A stretch of 64,000 nt of DNA from JAGQSZ01 sp049647585 (GTDB lineage Bacteria; Actinomycetota; Acidimicrobiia; Acidimicrobiales; Microtrichaceae), in contig JBARXY010000044.1 in NCBI GenBank assembly GCA_049647585.1, forward strand, positions 1 through 64,000, written 5' to 3'. Made by a program: the position numbers and the translations under genes. Below the pieces are notes generated by a model, which saw only the letters and a list, made by a program, of their open reading frames with translations, was not told the origin of the DNA and made no database searches. Below are positions 17,251 to 25,038 of this stretch, piece by piece. Positions within the stretch are counted from its first letter, which is position 1. Each line of letters begins with the position of its first letter.

Positions 17251-17970
17251 ATGAGTGACTCGGACTCCGCCCCCGAATCTGACCCCGAGGCGGTTCCCGC
17301 TCTTGAACTCACGGGTGTCCGAAAGACATACAAGATGGGCGACCAGGAGGTCGTTGCTCTTGACCGTGCGGATCTGACCGTGGCCGAGGGTGAGATCGTC
17401 CTGCTGGTTGGTCCCTCGGGATCGGGAAAGACAACGCTCTGCTCCATCGCCGGAGCCCTGTTGAGCCCGACCGAGGGGACGGTCAAGGTCGGAGGCCGGG
17501 ACATCAGCGACTTCAACTCCAAGGAACTGACCGCTTTTCGACGCAGCGAGGTGGGCTTCGTCTTCCAATCCGTCAATCTGGTTCCGTTCCTGACGGCGCG
17601 TGAAAACCTGCTGGTGGTTGACGAACTCGCCGGGCGGTCCGGTGACCGCAAGGCCGCTCAGAAACGAGCGGATCAACTTCTCGGGGAACTCGGACTTTCG
17701 GACAGGGCCGGCAATGTTCCCGGTCAGCTCTCGGGCGGTCAACGGCAGCGGGTCGCAATAGGGCGGTCGCTCATGAACAACCCGAGTCTGGTTATGTTCG
17801 ATGAGCCGACCTCGGCGCTCGACTCGAAGATCGGGGCCCAGGTCGTGGAGCTGATCCACGACGAGATGAAGGAGCGAGGCACAGCTGCGATCATCGTGAC
17901 CCACGACTCCCGCATCGAAAAGTATGCCGACCGAACCGTTGCAATTGAGGACGGAGTGGTAGAGGGCTAG
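17251..17970 (+). CDS. ABC transporter ATP-binding protein, DevA/LolD/MacB type
   Basis: 239-residue ATPase with Walker A GPSGSGKTT, Q-loop SEVGFVFQSVNLVPF, signature LSGGQRQRVAIGRSL, Walker B LVMFDEPTSALDS and H-loop VTHDSRI. This signature set is that of the MacB/LolD/DevA branch, which works with FtsX-like permeases. The ATG at 17251 has AGGAG at ideal spacing. An acidic N-terminal tail (SDSDSAPESDPEA) precedes the domain. Cargo unknown. Confidence 0.9.
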   Translation: MSDSDSAPESDPEAVPALELTGVRKTYKMGDQEVVALDRADLTVAEGEIVLLVGPSGSGKTTLCSIAGALLSPTEGTVKVGGRDISDFNSKELTAFRRSEVGFVFQSVNLVPFLTARENLLVVDELAGRSGDRKAAQKRADQLLGELGLSDRAGNVPGQLSGGQRQRVAIGRSLMNNPSLVMFDEPTSALDSKIGAQVVELIHDEMKERGTAAIIVTHDSRIEKYADRTVAIEDGVVEG

Positions 17971-18025
17971 TCGTTCGATTCGCGTTCCGCTCGATCCTTG
18001 GTGTTGATCGGTCGCTCGATGTCAC

Positions 18026-18796
18026 TCATGACGACCTCGTACCCGTCTTGGCAGACGCGAATTCAGGTGTGCGGTCATGGAGGGCATCGACGCCGATCTC
18101 GAACACGCGGAACGGCGCCCGGATGACCGGTCGAGCGACATTGCGTACTGGAATCCCACCGGGGGTGCGCCCACGCTCGCGCCCTCGATGGGCGTGCCCG
18201 TGGAGAATCAGGTCGCAACCGGCGTGGTCGGCCACCTCGGCCAGTCGATAGTCCCCTAGGAATGCATGAATCTCGGGCGGTTCCCCTTCGAGGGTGTCAC
18301 GGACGGGCGAGTAGTGCAGCAGGAGTATTCGTAGGTCGGTGTCCAAGGATGCAAGACACGACTGAACCGCACTTGCTATGGGGGCACCGTGAAGCGCGAA
18401 GGCCTTCATTTCCGGTTCACCGAACGCGGTGGCTGCGACTCCGGACATGCCTCCACCGAACCCCTTCGCGCCGACGATTCCGATGATGGTGTCGTCGACA
18501 GTCACGCTCGTAGCCGACTGCTCGAGCACCAGCGCGCCCGCGGACTCGACTATCTGGGAAACCTCTGCTGCAGCGTCGCTGTGGTGGTCATGGTTGCCGA
18601 GCACGGCGATCACCGGGATGCTGATGGACGCCAGCAGTTCTGCCAGGCGCTCCGCCTCTTCCCGTGTGCCGCGGCGGGTCAGGTCGCCCGCCAACAACAA
18701 CATGTCGGCCAGATCGGCGACGTCGCCGAAGTCCGGCAGGTCGTCATTCAGACCGACATGGATGTCTCCGACCGCTGCGATCCGGATCTTGCTCAC
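18026..18796 (-). CDS. Calcineurin-like metallophosphoesterase
   Basis: 256-residue phosphoesterase with the full metal-site series: GDIHVG, LLAGDLTRRG, LGNHDHHSD, HYSPVRDT and HGHAHRG. GTG start at 18796 overlaps the stop of the BON gene (GTGA). It is third in a tightly packed operon nucleotidyltransferase-BON-phosphoesterase. A 36-base piece of a related gene lies at 24279-24314. Substrate unknown; Rv0805-like phosphodiesterases and DNA-repair relatives share these motifs. Confidence 0.88.
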   Translation of the reverse strand: MSKIRIAAVGDIHVGLNDDLPDFGDVADLADMLLLAGDLTRRGTREEAERLAELLASISIPVIAVLGNHDHHSDAAAEVSQIVESAGALVLEQSATSVTVDDTIIGIVGAKGFGGGMSGVAATAFGEPEMKAFALHGAPIASAVQSCLASLDTDLRILLLHYSPVRDTLEGEPPEIHAFLGDYRLAEVADHAGCDLILHGHAHRGRERGRTPGGIPVRNVARPVIRAPFRVFEIGVDALHDRTPEFASAKTGTRSS

Positions 18797-19044
18797 AGTT
18801 GCTCCGGTGCGCCGACTTGCCCGTCACCATCGCAGTCGAGTTCGTCTATGACTCGCCGACCCCCGCAGAGCGAACGGGCAACGTCGACGACTTCATCTCG
18901 GCTCTGAGCGCCATCGACGGGCCCGCGCAGCACAATGTGGTCGTCATCACCGTCGACCTGTACCCCGAGTTGGGACGCCTCGCTCGTGGCGACCGCAGCA
19001 CGGATACGTTCGATCAGGTAGGCGGTTGGCTCTGTGGCGCTCAT
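18793..19044 (-). CDS. BON-domain protein
   Basis: 83-residue protein with the BON pattern: YLIERIRAAVATSEASQLGVQV, then DDHIVLRGPVDGAQSRDEVVDVA and a closing VIDEL strand. BON domains bind membranes or hydrophobic ligands, but this one has no signal peptide. It overlaps both neighbours by four bases, so all three genes are likely translated together. Confidence 0.75.
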   Translation of the reverse strand: MSATEPTAYLIERIRAAVATSEASQLGVQVDGDDDHIVLRGPVDGAQSRDEVVDVARSLCGGRRVIDELDCDGDGQVGAPEQL

Positions 19045-19679
19045 GACATCTCAAGTTGCGTTGGGTGGACCGAGCGGAACAACGATTCGATCACCGGCGA
19101 CGGAACGGCGAGGTCCGTCGACTCCGCGTACAGCAGCAGACTCATGACACGCCGTGGACCGAATCGTCGGGCGCGTTCGGTCAGATAGGTCCAATCCAGG
19201 TCGCTTCGGGCGACGATCCCCAATGCGTCATGCCAATGGTGGGCACGGTGCTCGCTCGCAGCGAGCGACTTGATGACCAGCAGGTCCTCGGGAGAAACGG
19301 TTCGGATGGGTACGCCCTTGTACGTGCCGGTGGTTGCGTGTCGAAGCACCTCATCATCGAGGTAGATGTCACCCACCGAACGAAAGATCAAATCAGTCAG
19401 AACGCCATGTCGAAAGGCCTTATAGAGCCACCGGGCGTCGGTGCGCTCGACATCGAAACCGTTGTCCCCCAAGTAGGTGAGGAGTTCGTCGGCGTCGTCG
19501 ACATGCACGAAGAGATCGATGTCGTCGGTAAGTCGGGGCCGGGCCAAAGCTGCCGAGCCAATGCCTCCCATGATCAGAGCCCGGAGCCCGGTCAGATCGA
19601 CTGCAGTCGCCACCTCGCTCAGCACATCGCAGAGCGTCTCATCGAGCGGGACCTCCCCGGACTCGTAGTGATGACTCAT
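19041..19679 (-). CDS. Nucleotidyltransferase-fold protein
   Basis: Protein with a minimal polymerase-beta nucleotidyltransferase motif: MGGIGSAALARPRLTDDIDL, i.e. G-[GS] followed by D-x-D, then VSPEDLLVIKSLA as in HEPN/NTase-type (DUF6036-like) proteins. Probably transfers a nucleotide to a protein, RNA or small molecule. The start at 19679 (MSHHYESG) is chosen because residues before it are arginine-rich and not family-like; GTG at 19766 would add 29 residues. First gene of the NTase-BON-phosphoesterase operon. Confidence 0.72.
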   Translation of the reverse strand: MSHHYESGEVPLDETLCDVLSEVATAVDLTGLRALIMGGIGSAALARPRLTDDIDLFVHVDDADELLTYLGDNGFDVERTDARWLYKAFRHGVLTDLIFRSVGDIYLDDEVLRHATTGTYKGVPIRTVSPEDLLVIKSLAASEHRAHHWHDALGIVARSDLDWTYLTERARRFGPRRVMSLLLYAESTDLAVPSPVIESLFRSVHPTQLEMS

Positions 19680-19840
19680 ATCGGTATCTGGACGACCCGC
19701 GCGTACAGCCATGGTTCTGGGTACCCCAAATCGCCCCCGGCAAACATCACAACGAGCCCGGGTCACTCGACAATCTGATTATCGTGGCGCTCCTGATCTC
19801 GCGGCCGCTAGAAGCGAGAGGGGGATGGCCGCCACGGCCG

Positions 19841-19879
19841 AGCGCGTCGGTCTAGCGCGTTGGTCTCGTGCGTTGGCGA
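19841..19879. repeat. Three imperfect 13-bp tandem repeats
   Basis: AGCGCGTCGGTCT, AGCGCGTTGGTCT and CGTGCGTTGGCGA follow one another in the gap upstream of the lipoprotein gene. No recognisable gene overlaps them on either strand. Confidence 0.6.
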
Positions 19880-20016
19880 CTGCGTTCTAGGCGGCTCATC
19901 GATGGGGTAGTGATCCGTGGTCGCCAGATCGAACATTCGATGGTCGAGCGCTCGGCGGTCGAACAATCTTGAAAGGCTTGTCGATGGTTGCAGAGTCAGA
20001 GATTCCGCAGGTGTCG

Positions 20017-20337
20017 ATGCGACGAAACAGGTTGCTCGCCCTGCTAGTGGCTCTCGCCTGCATCCTCGCATTCGCATCGTGTGGTAGCGACGACACCGAC
20101 GATCCGGTCGTCAGCTCCTTGCCAAACACCACCGAAGCCCCTGCTGGAACTCAGGCGCCGCCCTCGTCCGGTCAGGAACCGACACCATCGACCGACTCCG
20201 GGATGAACGGAGCCGATCCGGGGCGTGACGCCGAGAAGCTGAATCCTCCGGGTGGCACGACCCCCGTCCCCAACCCGGGTGGCGCCTCCGACGGATCGAC
20301 AGGCCAAGGTGTCAACCCCGACACCGACCGGAACTGA
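20017..20337 (+). CDS. Small secreted lipoprotein, Pro/Thr/Gly-rich
   Basis: About 106 residues. RRNRLLALLVALACILAFASC is a lipoprotein signal with lipobox AFASC, followed by a disordered tail rich in Pro, Thr, Gly and Asp and no folded domain. An earlier in-frame ATG at 19984 has a better Shine-Dalgarno (GAAAGG) and would add 11 residues before the arginines. Function unknown. Confidence 0.65.
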   Translation: MRRNRLLALLVALACILAFASCGSDDTDDPVVSSLPNTTEAPAGTQAPPSSGQEPTPSTDSGMNGADPGRDAEKLNPPGGTTPVPNPGGASDGSTGQGVNPDTDRN

Positions 20338-20393
20338 TCGGTTCGATCACGGGTGCCGTCTCGATAGACCCGTTTGCCGCCTAGCTCAGGCAC

Positions 20394-21062
20394 TTAATTG
20401 GCGTACGGGTCGAAGTTGGCGATGATCTCACGCTGACGCTTTCGCCAGTACCGGCTGACCACTTCTTTGAGGTTCGGTCCGTGTTGGTCCTCCAGGTACG
20501 GGTCGTCATTCAAGTCGTCGAAGTATCCGAGGCCTTTGATGATGTGTTGGATGGACGGGTGATTCAATTGGACGCCGAAGCGAGCCATGTATAGCTGCAG
20601 ACCTTCCTCGACCATGCGCTGAGCCAGCTGTTCGATCGCCCTCAGATCGAAGAAGTCCCGGAGTTCAGCTCTGTCGCCCACGACTTTGACCTTGGTTGCA
20701 AAGATGTCCTCAAGAGAGCCGATGTTCATTTTCCCAACCCGAGTGGGTTTGGCGAGCACCCGTTGGCCTCTCGCCCAGAGGAACTGAACCTTCGCGTCCT
20801 CGTAGACGCCGTCGAGAGCGCCTTCGCCCTTCAGGGTGACAGCAAATTTTCCACGCTTCTTAAGGCGACCCTCGAGCTCGTCCGGATCGAACGGTTCAGT
20901 GGTGAACACGTCAAGATCTCGGCTGACCCGATGTTGGAGGTGAACCGTCAGGGCGGTGCCACCCATCAGGATCCCGTCAGGCGGTGCAACGGCAGCGATT
21001 GGCGCCCATGCGTTGAGAGTCGCCCGAGGAAGGACATGCTCCAGTGACGAAAGTGCAGTCAC
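20394..21062 (-). CDS. AbiEii-type nucleotidyltransferase toxin
   Basis: 222-residue protein with the AbiEii/AbiGii nucleotidyltransferase motif MGGTALTVHLQHRVSRDLDVF (GG-x-A ... R-x-S-x-DxD-like) and the family helix ATKVKVVGDRAELRDFFDL. AbiEii proteins transfer nucleotides to tRNA or similar targets and act in type IV toxin-antitoxin or phage-abortive systems. Its start overlaps the stop of the HTH gene upstream (ATGA at 21059-21062), the usual antitoxin-then-toxin order. Confidence 0.8.
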   Translation of the reverse strand: MTALSSLEHVLPRATLNAWAPIAAVAPPDGILMGGTALTVHLQHRVSRDLDVFTTEPFDPDELEGRLKKRGKFAVTLKGEGALDGVYEDAKVQFLWARGQRVLAKPTRVGKMNIGSLEDIFATKVKVVGDRAELRDFFDLRAIEQLAQRMVEEGLQLYMARFGVQLNHPSIQHIIKGLGYFDDLNDDPYLEDQHGPNLKEVVSRYWRKRQREIIANFDPYAN

Positions 21063-21772
21063 GTCGGTGTGCTCAAAAGGTTCTCGATCATCGCCCTCGT
21101 GGGGCCGTCGACACCTCGGGTGTGGCGCGTCGATGCTATCGCCGCGGCTGAGAGGTTCTGTGCTGCCCAGGCCCAGGCGATCGGGTCTTGACTGAGCAAT
21201 AGTCGCCGTGCGACGAACTGTTCATCTTCGGGAAGGCGGAGTCGTGACGGTTCGACGTTCCAGAAGTGATGCCAGAGCCGCGCTGGCACCTTCGATGCCA
21301 GCGAGCTCTCGTGCTCGCTGATCGGCGGAACCGTCTGGGAGACCACGGGCGCGATTCTCGACCATTCCGAAGATGGCAGCAGGCGATACACCGTGAGATC
21401 GCGAGCGGATCCTTCAGCGACGGTTTCAGTGAAGGCCTGCACGAGGCCGTGTCGAATGAGCGACTCAACGGCAGCACCGGCTGTGCTGGGCGAGATCCGA
21501 GCTGCGCGGGCGACCGCCCTTAACGAGCGGAATCCCAAGGGGTGGCGGGCGAACGCCGCAAGAACGCGCACTTCATGAGGCGTGAAGTCGCTGAGGGCTG
21601 GTGTCATTCCGAGATCTTCTACGAGACGGCGGACGTCATCCGGGTTGAAACGACGGTGCCGACCCGGACTGAGCTGATCGGACCGACCGAGTCGGGCTGA
21701 TGCGCGACGTACCGTCGACACCGAGACGCCGAGCTGCCTCGCGACTTCACCCGCTGACAGGGCACTGTCCAT
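21059..21772 (-). CDS. HTH antitoxin-like partner of the AbiEii toxin
   Basis: 237-residue DNA-binding protein. Residues about 5-50 form an excisionase/MerR-like helix-turn-helix (AGEVARQLGVSVSTVRRASA ... GRHRRFNPDDVRRL). Residues about 65-125 look like a winged helix (LGFRSLRAVARAARISPSTA ... LIRHGLVQ), and the C-terminal half contains a tryptophan-rich region (RLWHHFWNVEPSRL). It is not a canonical AbiEi (COG5340) sequence by eye. Position and overlap suggest the antitoxin and autoregulator. Confidence 0.68.
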   Translation of the reverse strand: MDSALSAGEVARQLGVSVSTVRRASARLGRSDQLSPGRHRRFNPDDVRRLVEDLGMTPALSDFTPHEVRVLAAFARHPLGFRSLRAVARAARISPSTAGAAVESLIRHGLVQAFTETVAEGSARDLTVYRLLPSSEWSRIAPVVSQTVPPISEHESSLASKVPARLWHHFWNVEPSRLRLPEDEQFVARRLLLSQDPIAWAWAAQNLSAAAIASTRHTRGVDGPTRAMIENLLSTPT

Positions 21773-21824
21773 ATTGATCGATTCTAGTTTGCTGGAGGGG
21801 TGTAGCGACAGGGCTGGTCCCTCT

Positions 21825-21929
21825 CTACCCCTCGACTAGTAGGACAGCGTCGATGATGCTCTCGATGTTCCTAGGGGTGCCTTCACGCAAAACCGCTTCG
21901 TACGCTCGGAGCCGTTCATCGCGTCGGGC
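21825..21929 (-). pseudogene. C-terminal gene remnant
   Basis: A 34-codon frame reads RDERLRAYEAVLREGTPRN then IESIIDAVLLVEG and a TAG stop at 21825-21827. The motif YE.VLREGTP.DIE...D..LL resembles C-termini of small HTH/antitoxin-type proteins. Nothing upstream in this frame is coding, so this is a fragment at best. Confidence 0.3.
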
Positions 21930-21944
21930 TCACAAACCCACAGC

Positions 21945-21986
21945 CTGGGTTGCGGGTCAGTCGTCGTGGGTAGCGGGTCAGTCGTC
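21945..21986. repeat. Two 21-bp tandem repeats carrying the trpB2 stop codon
   Basis: Units 21945-21965 and 21966-21986 differ at two positions. On the minus strand each reads GACGACTGACCCGC plus seven bases. The copy nearer the gene supplies the final two Asp codons and TGA; the next copy repeats Asp-Asp-TGA in the same frame. Confidence 0.85.
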
Positions 21987-23228
21987 GATCAGCCCGTGGT
22001 TGTTGTACGCGTCGTAGGCCGCGAGGTCGAGGAACCCGTGACCGGAGTAGTTGAACAGGATCACCCGCTCCTCTCCGGTCTCCTTGGCCGCAAGCGCCTC
22101 ATCTATCGCGCCGCGGATCGCGTGGGCCGTTTCGGGAGCTGCGATCTTGCCCTCGGTCCGAGCGAACATGACGGCAGCCTCGAAGACCTTTGACTGCGGT
22201 GTCGCAGTGGCTTCCATGCGCCCCGACTTGACCAACGCCGAGATGATCGGACTGGAGCCGTGGTAGCGAAGGCCGCCGGCGTGGATCGACGGGGGCATGA
22301 ACTCGGCGCCGAGGGTGTACATGGGCATCATCGGCGTGAGCCCGGCAGTGTCGCCGAAGTCGTACTCGTACCGTCCAGCGGTCAGCGTCGGACACGACGT
22401 GGGTTCGACCGCGACCAGGCGGACCGAATCGTCCTCCATGAACGGGAACGCTATTCCGGCGAGGTTCGAACCGCCGCCGTGTGACGAGATGATCACGTCG
22501 GGCAGATCCTCGCCTGCCAGCGCCAGCTGATCACGTGCTTCGAGTCCGATCACCGTCTGGTGCAACATGACGTGATTGAGCACCGACCCGAGCGCGTAGT
22601 GACTGTCCGAGCGACCCGCAGCATCGGCGACGGCATCGCTGATCGCCATGCCGAGTGATCCGGGACTGGTCGGGTCGTCGACCGGCGACGGCACGCACTC
22701 AGCGCCCCAGGTTTCCATCAGGATCCGTCGATATGGCTTGGCTTCGAAGGACGTGCGGACCATGTAGACCTTGCATTCGATGCCGAACTGGGCGGCCGCG
22801 AATGCCATGGACGACCCCCACTGGCCGGCCCCGGTCTCGGTGGCGATCCGGTTGATGCCTTCGACCTTGTTGTAGAACGCCTGCGGAACCGCAGTGTTCG
22901 GCTTGTGTGACCCTGCCGGGCTCACCGACTCGTCCTTGAAGTAGATCCGAGCGGGGGTGCCCAACTCCTGTTCGAGGCGCACCGCTCGTACCAGCGGAGT
23001 GGGGCGCCACAGACGGAGGATGTCAATCACGTCTCCAGGGATGTCGATCCAGGGCTCGGCGCTCATCTCCTGTTCGATGAGTGCCATCGGGAACAGCGGT
23101 GCCAGGTCATCGGGCCCGACCGGTTCGCGGGTTGCCGGGTGCAGCGGTGGCTGCAGGGGCTCGGGGAGTCTGGGTAGGGCGTTGAACCACGCAGTAGGGA
23201 TCTGATCTGAAGGGAGGTCAAAGCGCAT
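21978..23228 (-). CDS. trpB2: TrpB2-type PLP-dependent tryptophan synthase beta chain
   Basis: 416-residue fold-type II PLP enzyme of the TrpB2 (TIGR01415) group. PLP lysine is in AGSHKPNTA, the glycine-rich phosphate loop in SSHGGGSNLAGIA, and ETGAGQWGSSMAFAA is diagnostic. TrpB2 enzymes condense serine or a phosphoserine-type donor with indole independently of TrpA. There is no trpA nearby, as usual for this group. The 3' end lies in a tandem duplication. Confidence 0.9.
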   Translation of the reverse strand: MRFDLPSDQIPTAWFNALPRLPEPLQPPLHPATREPVGPDDLAPLFPMALIEQEMSAEPWIDIPGDVIDILRLWRPTPLVRAVRLEQELGTPARIYFKDESVSPAGSHKPNTAVPQAFYNKVEGINRIATETGAGQWGSSMAFAAAQFGIECKVYMVRTSFEAKPYRRILMETWGAECVPSPVDDPTSPGSLGMAISDAVADAAGRSDSHYALGSVLNHVMLHQTVIGLEARDQLALAGEDLPDVIISSHGGGSNLAGIAFPFMEDDSVRLVAVEPTSCPTLTAGRYEYDFGDTAGLTPMMPMYTLGAEFMPPSIHAGGLRYHGSSPIISALVKSGRMEATATPQSKVFEAAVMFARTEGKIAAPETAHAIRGAIDEALAAKETGEERVILFNYSGHGFLDLAAYDAYNNHGLIDD

Positions 23229-23306
23229 GGGCCGGAAGTGTATGCGTTTGAGCTTCGCTGGAGCGGGTGAACTGCGGCCGGAGCGTGTCTCGTTGACGGG
23301 GGCTGG

Positions 23307-23876
23307 TTATCGCCAGATTGGGCGATAGCGGAGGAGCGCTACGCCATTGCCGAACCGGTCCTCCTCGACAAGCTCCAAGTCGATGTGTAGGCCTGTCGGC
23401 AGCGCTGGCTTGAGGCCACCGAGGATGACTGGCCACACGAACAGTTGGAGTTCGTCGACGAGTCCCGCAGCGAGACCCTGGGCTGCCAGGTTCGGTCCTC
23501 CCACAAGCAGATCTCGGCCGGAGGTTGCTTTCAGGTCGAGTATCGCTGCGGGATCGAAGCTACGTTCGAGGGCTGTGTTTGCGGTTGTCGGTGAGGAGAG
23601 AGTGGAGGAGTAGACGATCTTGTCCGCTGCCTGCCACACCCTCGCGTACCGCTCAGTGAGTTCCGACCGGGCGGCCAGCGTCGGGTCGGTTTCCCAGACT
23701 GCCATCGCCTCATACATGCGCCGCCCGTACAGGTACGTTCCGGCAGACTCCATGAGGTCGGTGATGAACGAGAACACCTCATCGTCCGGTGGAGCCCAGT
23801 CGAGGCCGCCATGCTGATCCTCGGTGTAGCCATCGAGCGACATGTTCGACGCGTAGATCAGCTTCGCCACTTTCAC
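23307..23876 (-). CDS. RibD C-terminal/dihydrofolate reductase-like protein
   Basis: About 189 residues of the actinobacterial DHFR-like (RibD_C) family: KLIYASNMSLDGYTED at the N-terminus, YLYGRRMYEAM, and LLVGGPNLAAQGLAAGLVDEL. Probable NAD(P)H-dependent reductase with unknown substrate. GTG at 23876 preceded by CGGGGG is chosen; the frame runs on to 23993, but those codons overlap repeat sequence (23962-23983) and are not family-like. Confidence 0.8.
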   Translation of the reverse strand: MKVAKLIYASNMSLDGYTEDQHGGLDWAPPDDEVFSFITDLMESAGTYLYGRRMYEAMAVWETDPTLAARSELTERYARVWQAADKIVYSSTLSSPTTANTALERSFDPAAILDLKATSGRDLLVGGPNLAAQGLAAGLVDELQLFVWPVILGGLKPALPTGLHIDLELVEEDRFGNGVALLRYRPIWR

Positions 23877-23961
23877 CCCCGGTTCGCCTACTGCCGCATG
23901 GACATATCTCGCTGATGGACCGTACAGGCTTGACCCCTGGTTCAGCCCTGGATGGTGATTG

Positions 23962-23983
23962 TGCCCGTCACGATAGGGGAGCG
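23962..23983. repeat. 22-bp direct repeat, left copy
   Basis: TGCCCGTCACGATAGGGGAGCG matches 25135-25156 in 20 of 22 positions, same orientation. The two copies bracket the gene-remnant mosaic and the EthD gene, next to tmRNA. Confidence 0.55.
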
Positions 23984-23993
23984 ACAGCGACAA

Positions 23994-24056
23994 TCAGTTG
24001 GCGTCCCGACGGTTGAGGAGGACGATTCCCGCAGCAAGGGTGAGGACCGCGTAGGT
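23994..24056 (-). pseudogene. C-terminal remnant of an ABC-2 permease
   Basis: The minus strand reads YAVLTLAAGIVLLNRRDAN and a TGA stop at 23994-23996. This matches the last residues of the cassette-A permease (YAILTLALGVVLLNRRDVN) almost residue for residue. Homology ends abruptly near 24056; the rest of the gene is gone. Confidence 0.8.
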
Positions 24057-24115
24057 CGAACTCTACGCCGGGGCGACGGCATCCGCCTCCGATTCGGCAG
24101 GGACCGCGGTGCGGA

Positions 24116-24269
24116 CCGCCCAAGAGATCAGCTCGGGTGAGCATCACGGTCTCGCATGCGCCTACGCGATCAGTGGTCGGACTGCCGACGATGCCGACCT
24201 CGCTCGCACTGAGGCTCAACACGCGGTGACTTTGGCTCGACGGACATCGACAGATATCGCACTCGGCTG
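24116..24269 (+). pseudogene. Internal remnant of a MalT-type LuxR regulator
   Basis: The plus strand encodes HHGLACAYAISGRT ... AQHAVTLARRTSTDIALG, closely matching regulator A around 7990-8144 (YHGLASAYAIRGRT ... AQHAVTLARRASTDLALG). Only about 50 codons of the TPR region survive, with neither P-loop nor HTH. Confidence 0.82.
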
Positions 24270-24278
24270 CTCTGAAGG

Positions 24279-24314
24279 GATCTCGAACACGCGGTACGGC
24301 GCGCGGATCACCGG
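24279..24314 (-). pseudogene. Remnant of a metallophosphoesterase 3' region
   Basis: 33 of 36 bases are identical to 18095-18130, which encodes PVIRAPFRVFEI near the C-terminus of the phosphoesterase at 18026-18796. Here the minus strand would read PVIRAPYRVFEI. It directly abuts the LuxR remnant and the EthD gene's stop. Confidence 0.75.
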
Positions 24315-24315
24315 G

Positions 24316-25038
24316 TCAATATCGATACTGGCTGGTGGCAATCACATCGATCCGATCCAGGTCGATGAACCGTCCGACGCTGGCCATCATTGCCGACCGG
24401 TTCTGGTCGAGCCGCGCCTCGTCTCCGGCTGAGCCGTAGAATGCGTGCTGGTCGACCATGGCTGCCTCGGGAAACAGCTCCTCGACGATCGCGTCGTACC
24501 GCGGAACTCCGTCGGATCCCCCGACGGTCTGATCCCTGAAGAGCCAACGCGTGACGATGTTCTGTGTGTAGCCGAACGTCGCCTGTGTGTCGATGGCTAT
24601 GCGCGTGTGGTGATTCAGCCAGGTGTCGAGCCACTCTTCGACGCCGAGCCGCTCGGGCCTGTGTAGGAACGCGAGTTGGGCGAATCCGGGAGTTCGACCC
24701 TTCGGATCGGGTTCGATCTGGTTGAGGAGAGGTTGCGACTCGGTGACCACGCAGGCAGAGGCGTGTGCATTGAGGTCTTGGATGATCGTGTCGATCCCGT
24801 CTCGGAATTCATCGACTGCTGATGGCAGCCAGACCGATACCGTGGCGTCGGGTGGATGTGTGCCAGTTGTGTACCGCAAGCCCGAAGCGGCTGCCACGGC
24901 GCCATCGACGGAGTTGACCTGGACCCCTGTGCCACCGGCGCGTCTGATCTGTTCCGGGGTGTCAGTCTGGAGCTGATGATTGAAATCGCCCTTGTCGATC
25001 TCCGATTTCAGCTCGAGCAGGTAGACGATCTTCTCCAT
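24316..25038 (-). CDS. EthD-like / dimeric alpha-beta barrel protein
   Basis: 240-residue protein. The C-terminal half has the EthD-type ferredoxin-like pattern (FAQLAFLHRPERLGVEEWLDTWLNHHTRIAIDTQATFGYTQN then YDAIVEELFPEA). The ATG at 25038 (MEKIVYLLEL) is chosen; a start at 25062 would add eight residues. EthD-fold proteins assist or catalyse small-molecule oxidations and cyclisations; no substrate can be named. Its stop lies two bases from the mosaic of gene remnants. Confidence 0.7.
   Translation of the reverse strand: MEKIVYLLELKSEIDKGDFNHQLQTDTPEQIRRAGGTGVQVNSVDGAVAAASGLRYTTGTHPPDATVSVWLPSAVDEFRDGIDTIIQDLNAHASACVVTESQPLLNQIEPDPKGRTPGFAQLAFLHRPERLGVEEWLDTWLNHHTRIAIDTQATFGYTQNIVTRWLFRDQTVGGSDGVPRYDAIVEELFPEAAMVDQHAFYGSAGDEARLDQNRSAMMASVGRFIDLDRIDVIATSQYRY

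Noticed and set aside
19808..20077. 89-codon minus-strand frame overlapping the lipoprotein
   Set aside because: Arg-rich, opposite to a clear lipoprotein signal peptide, and covers a tandem repeat; no family features.
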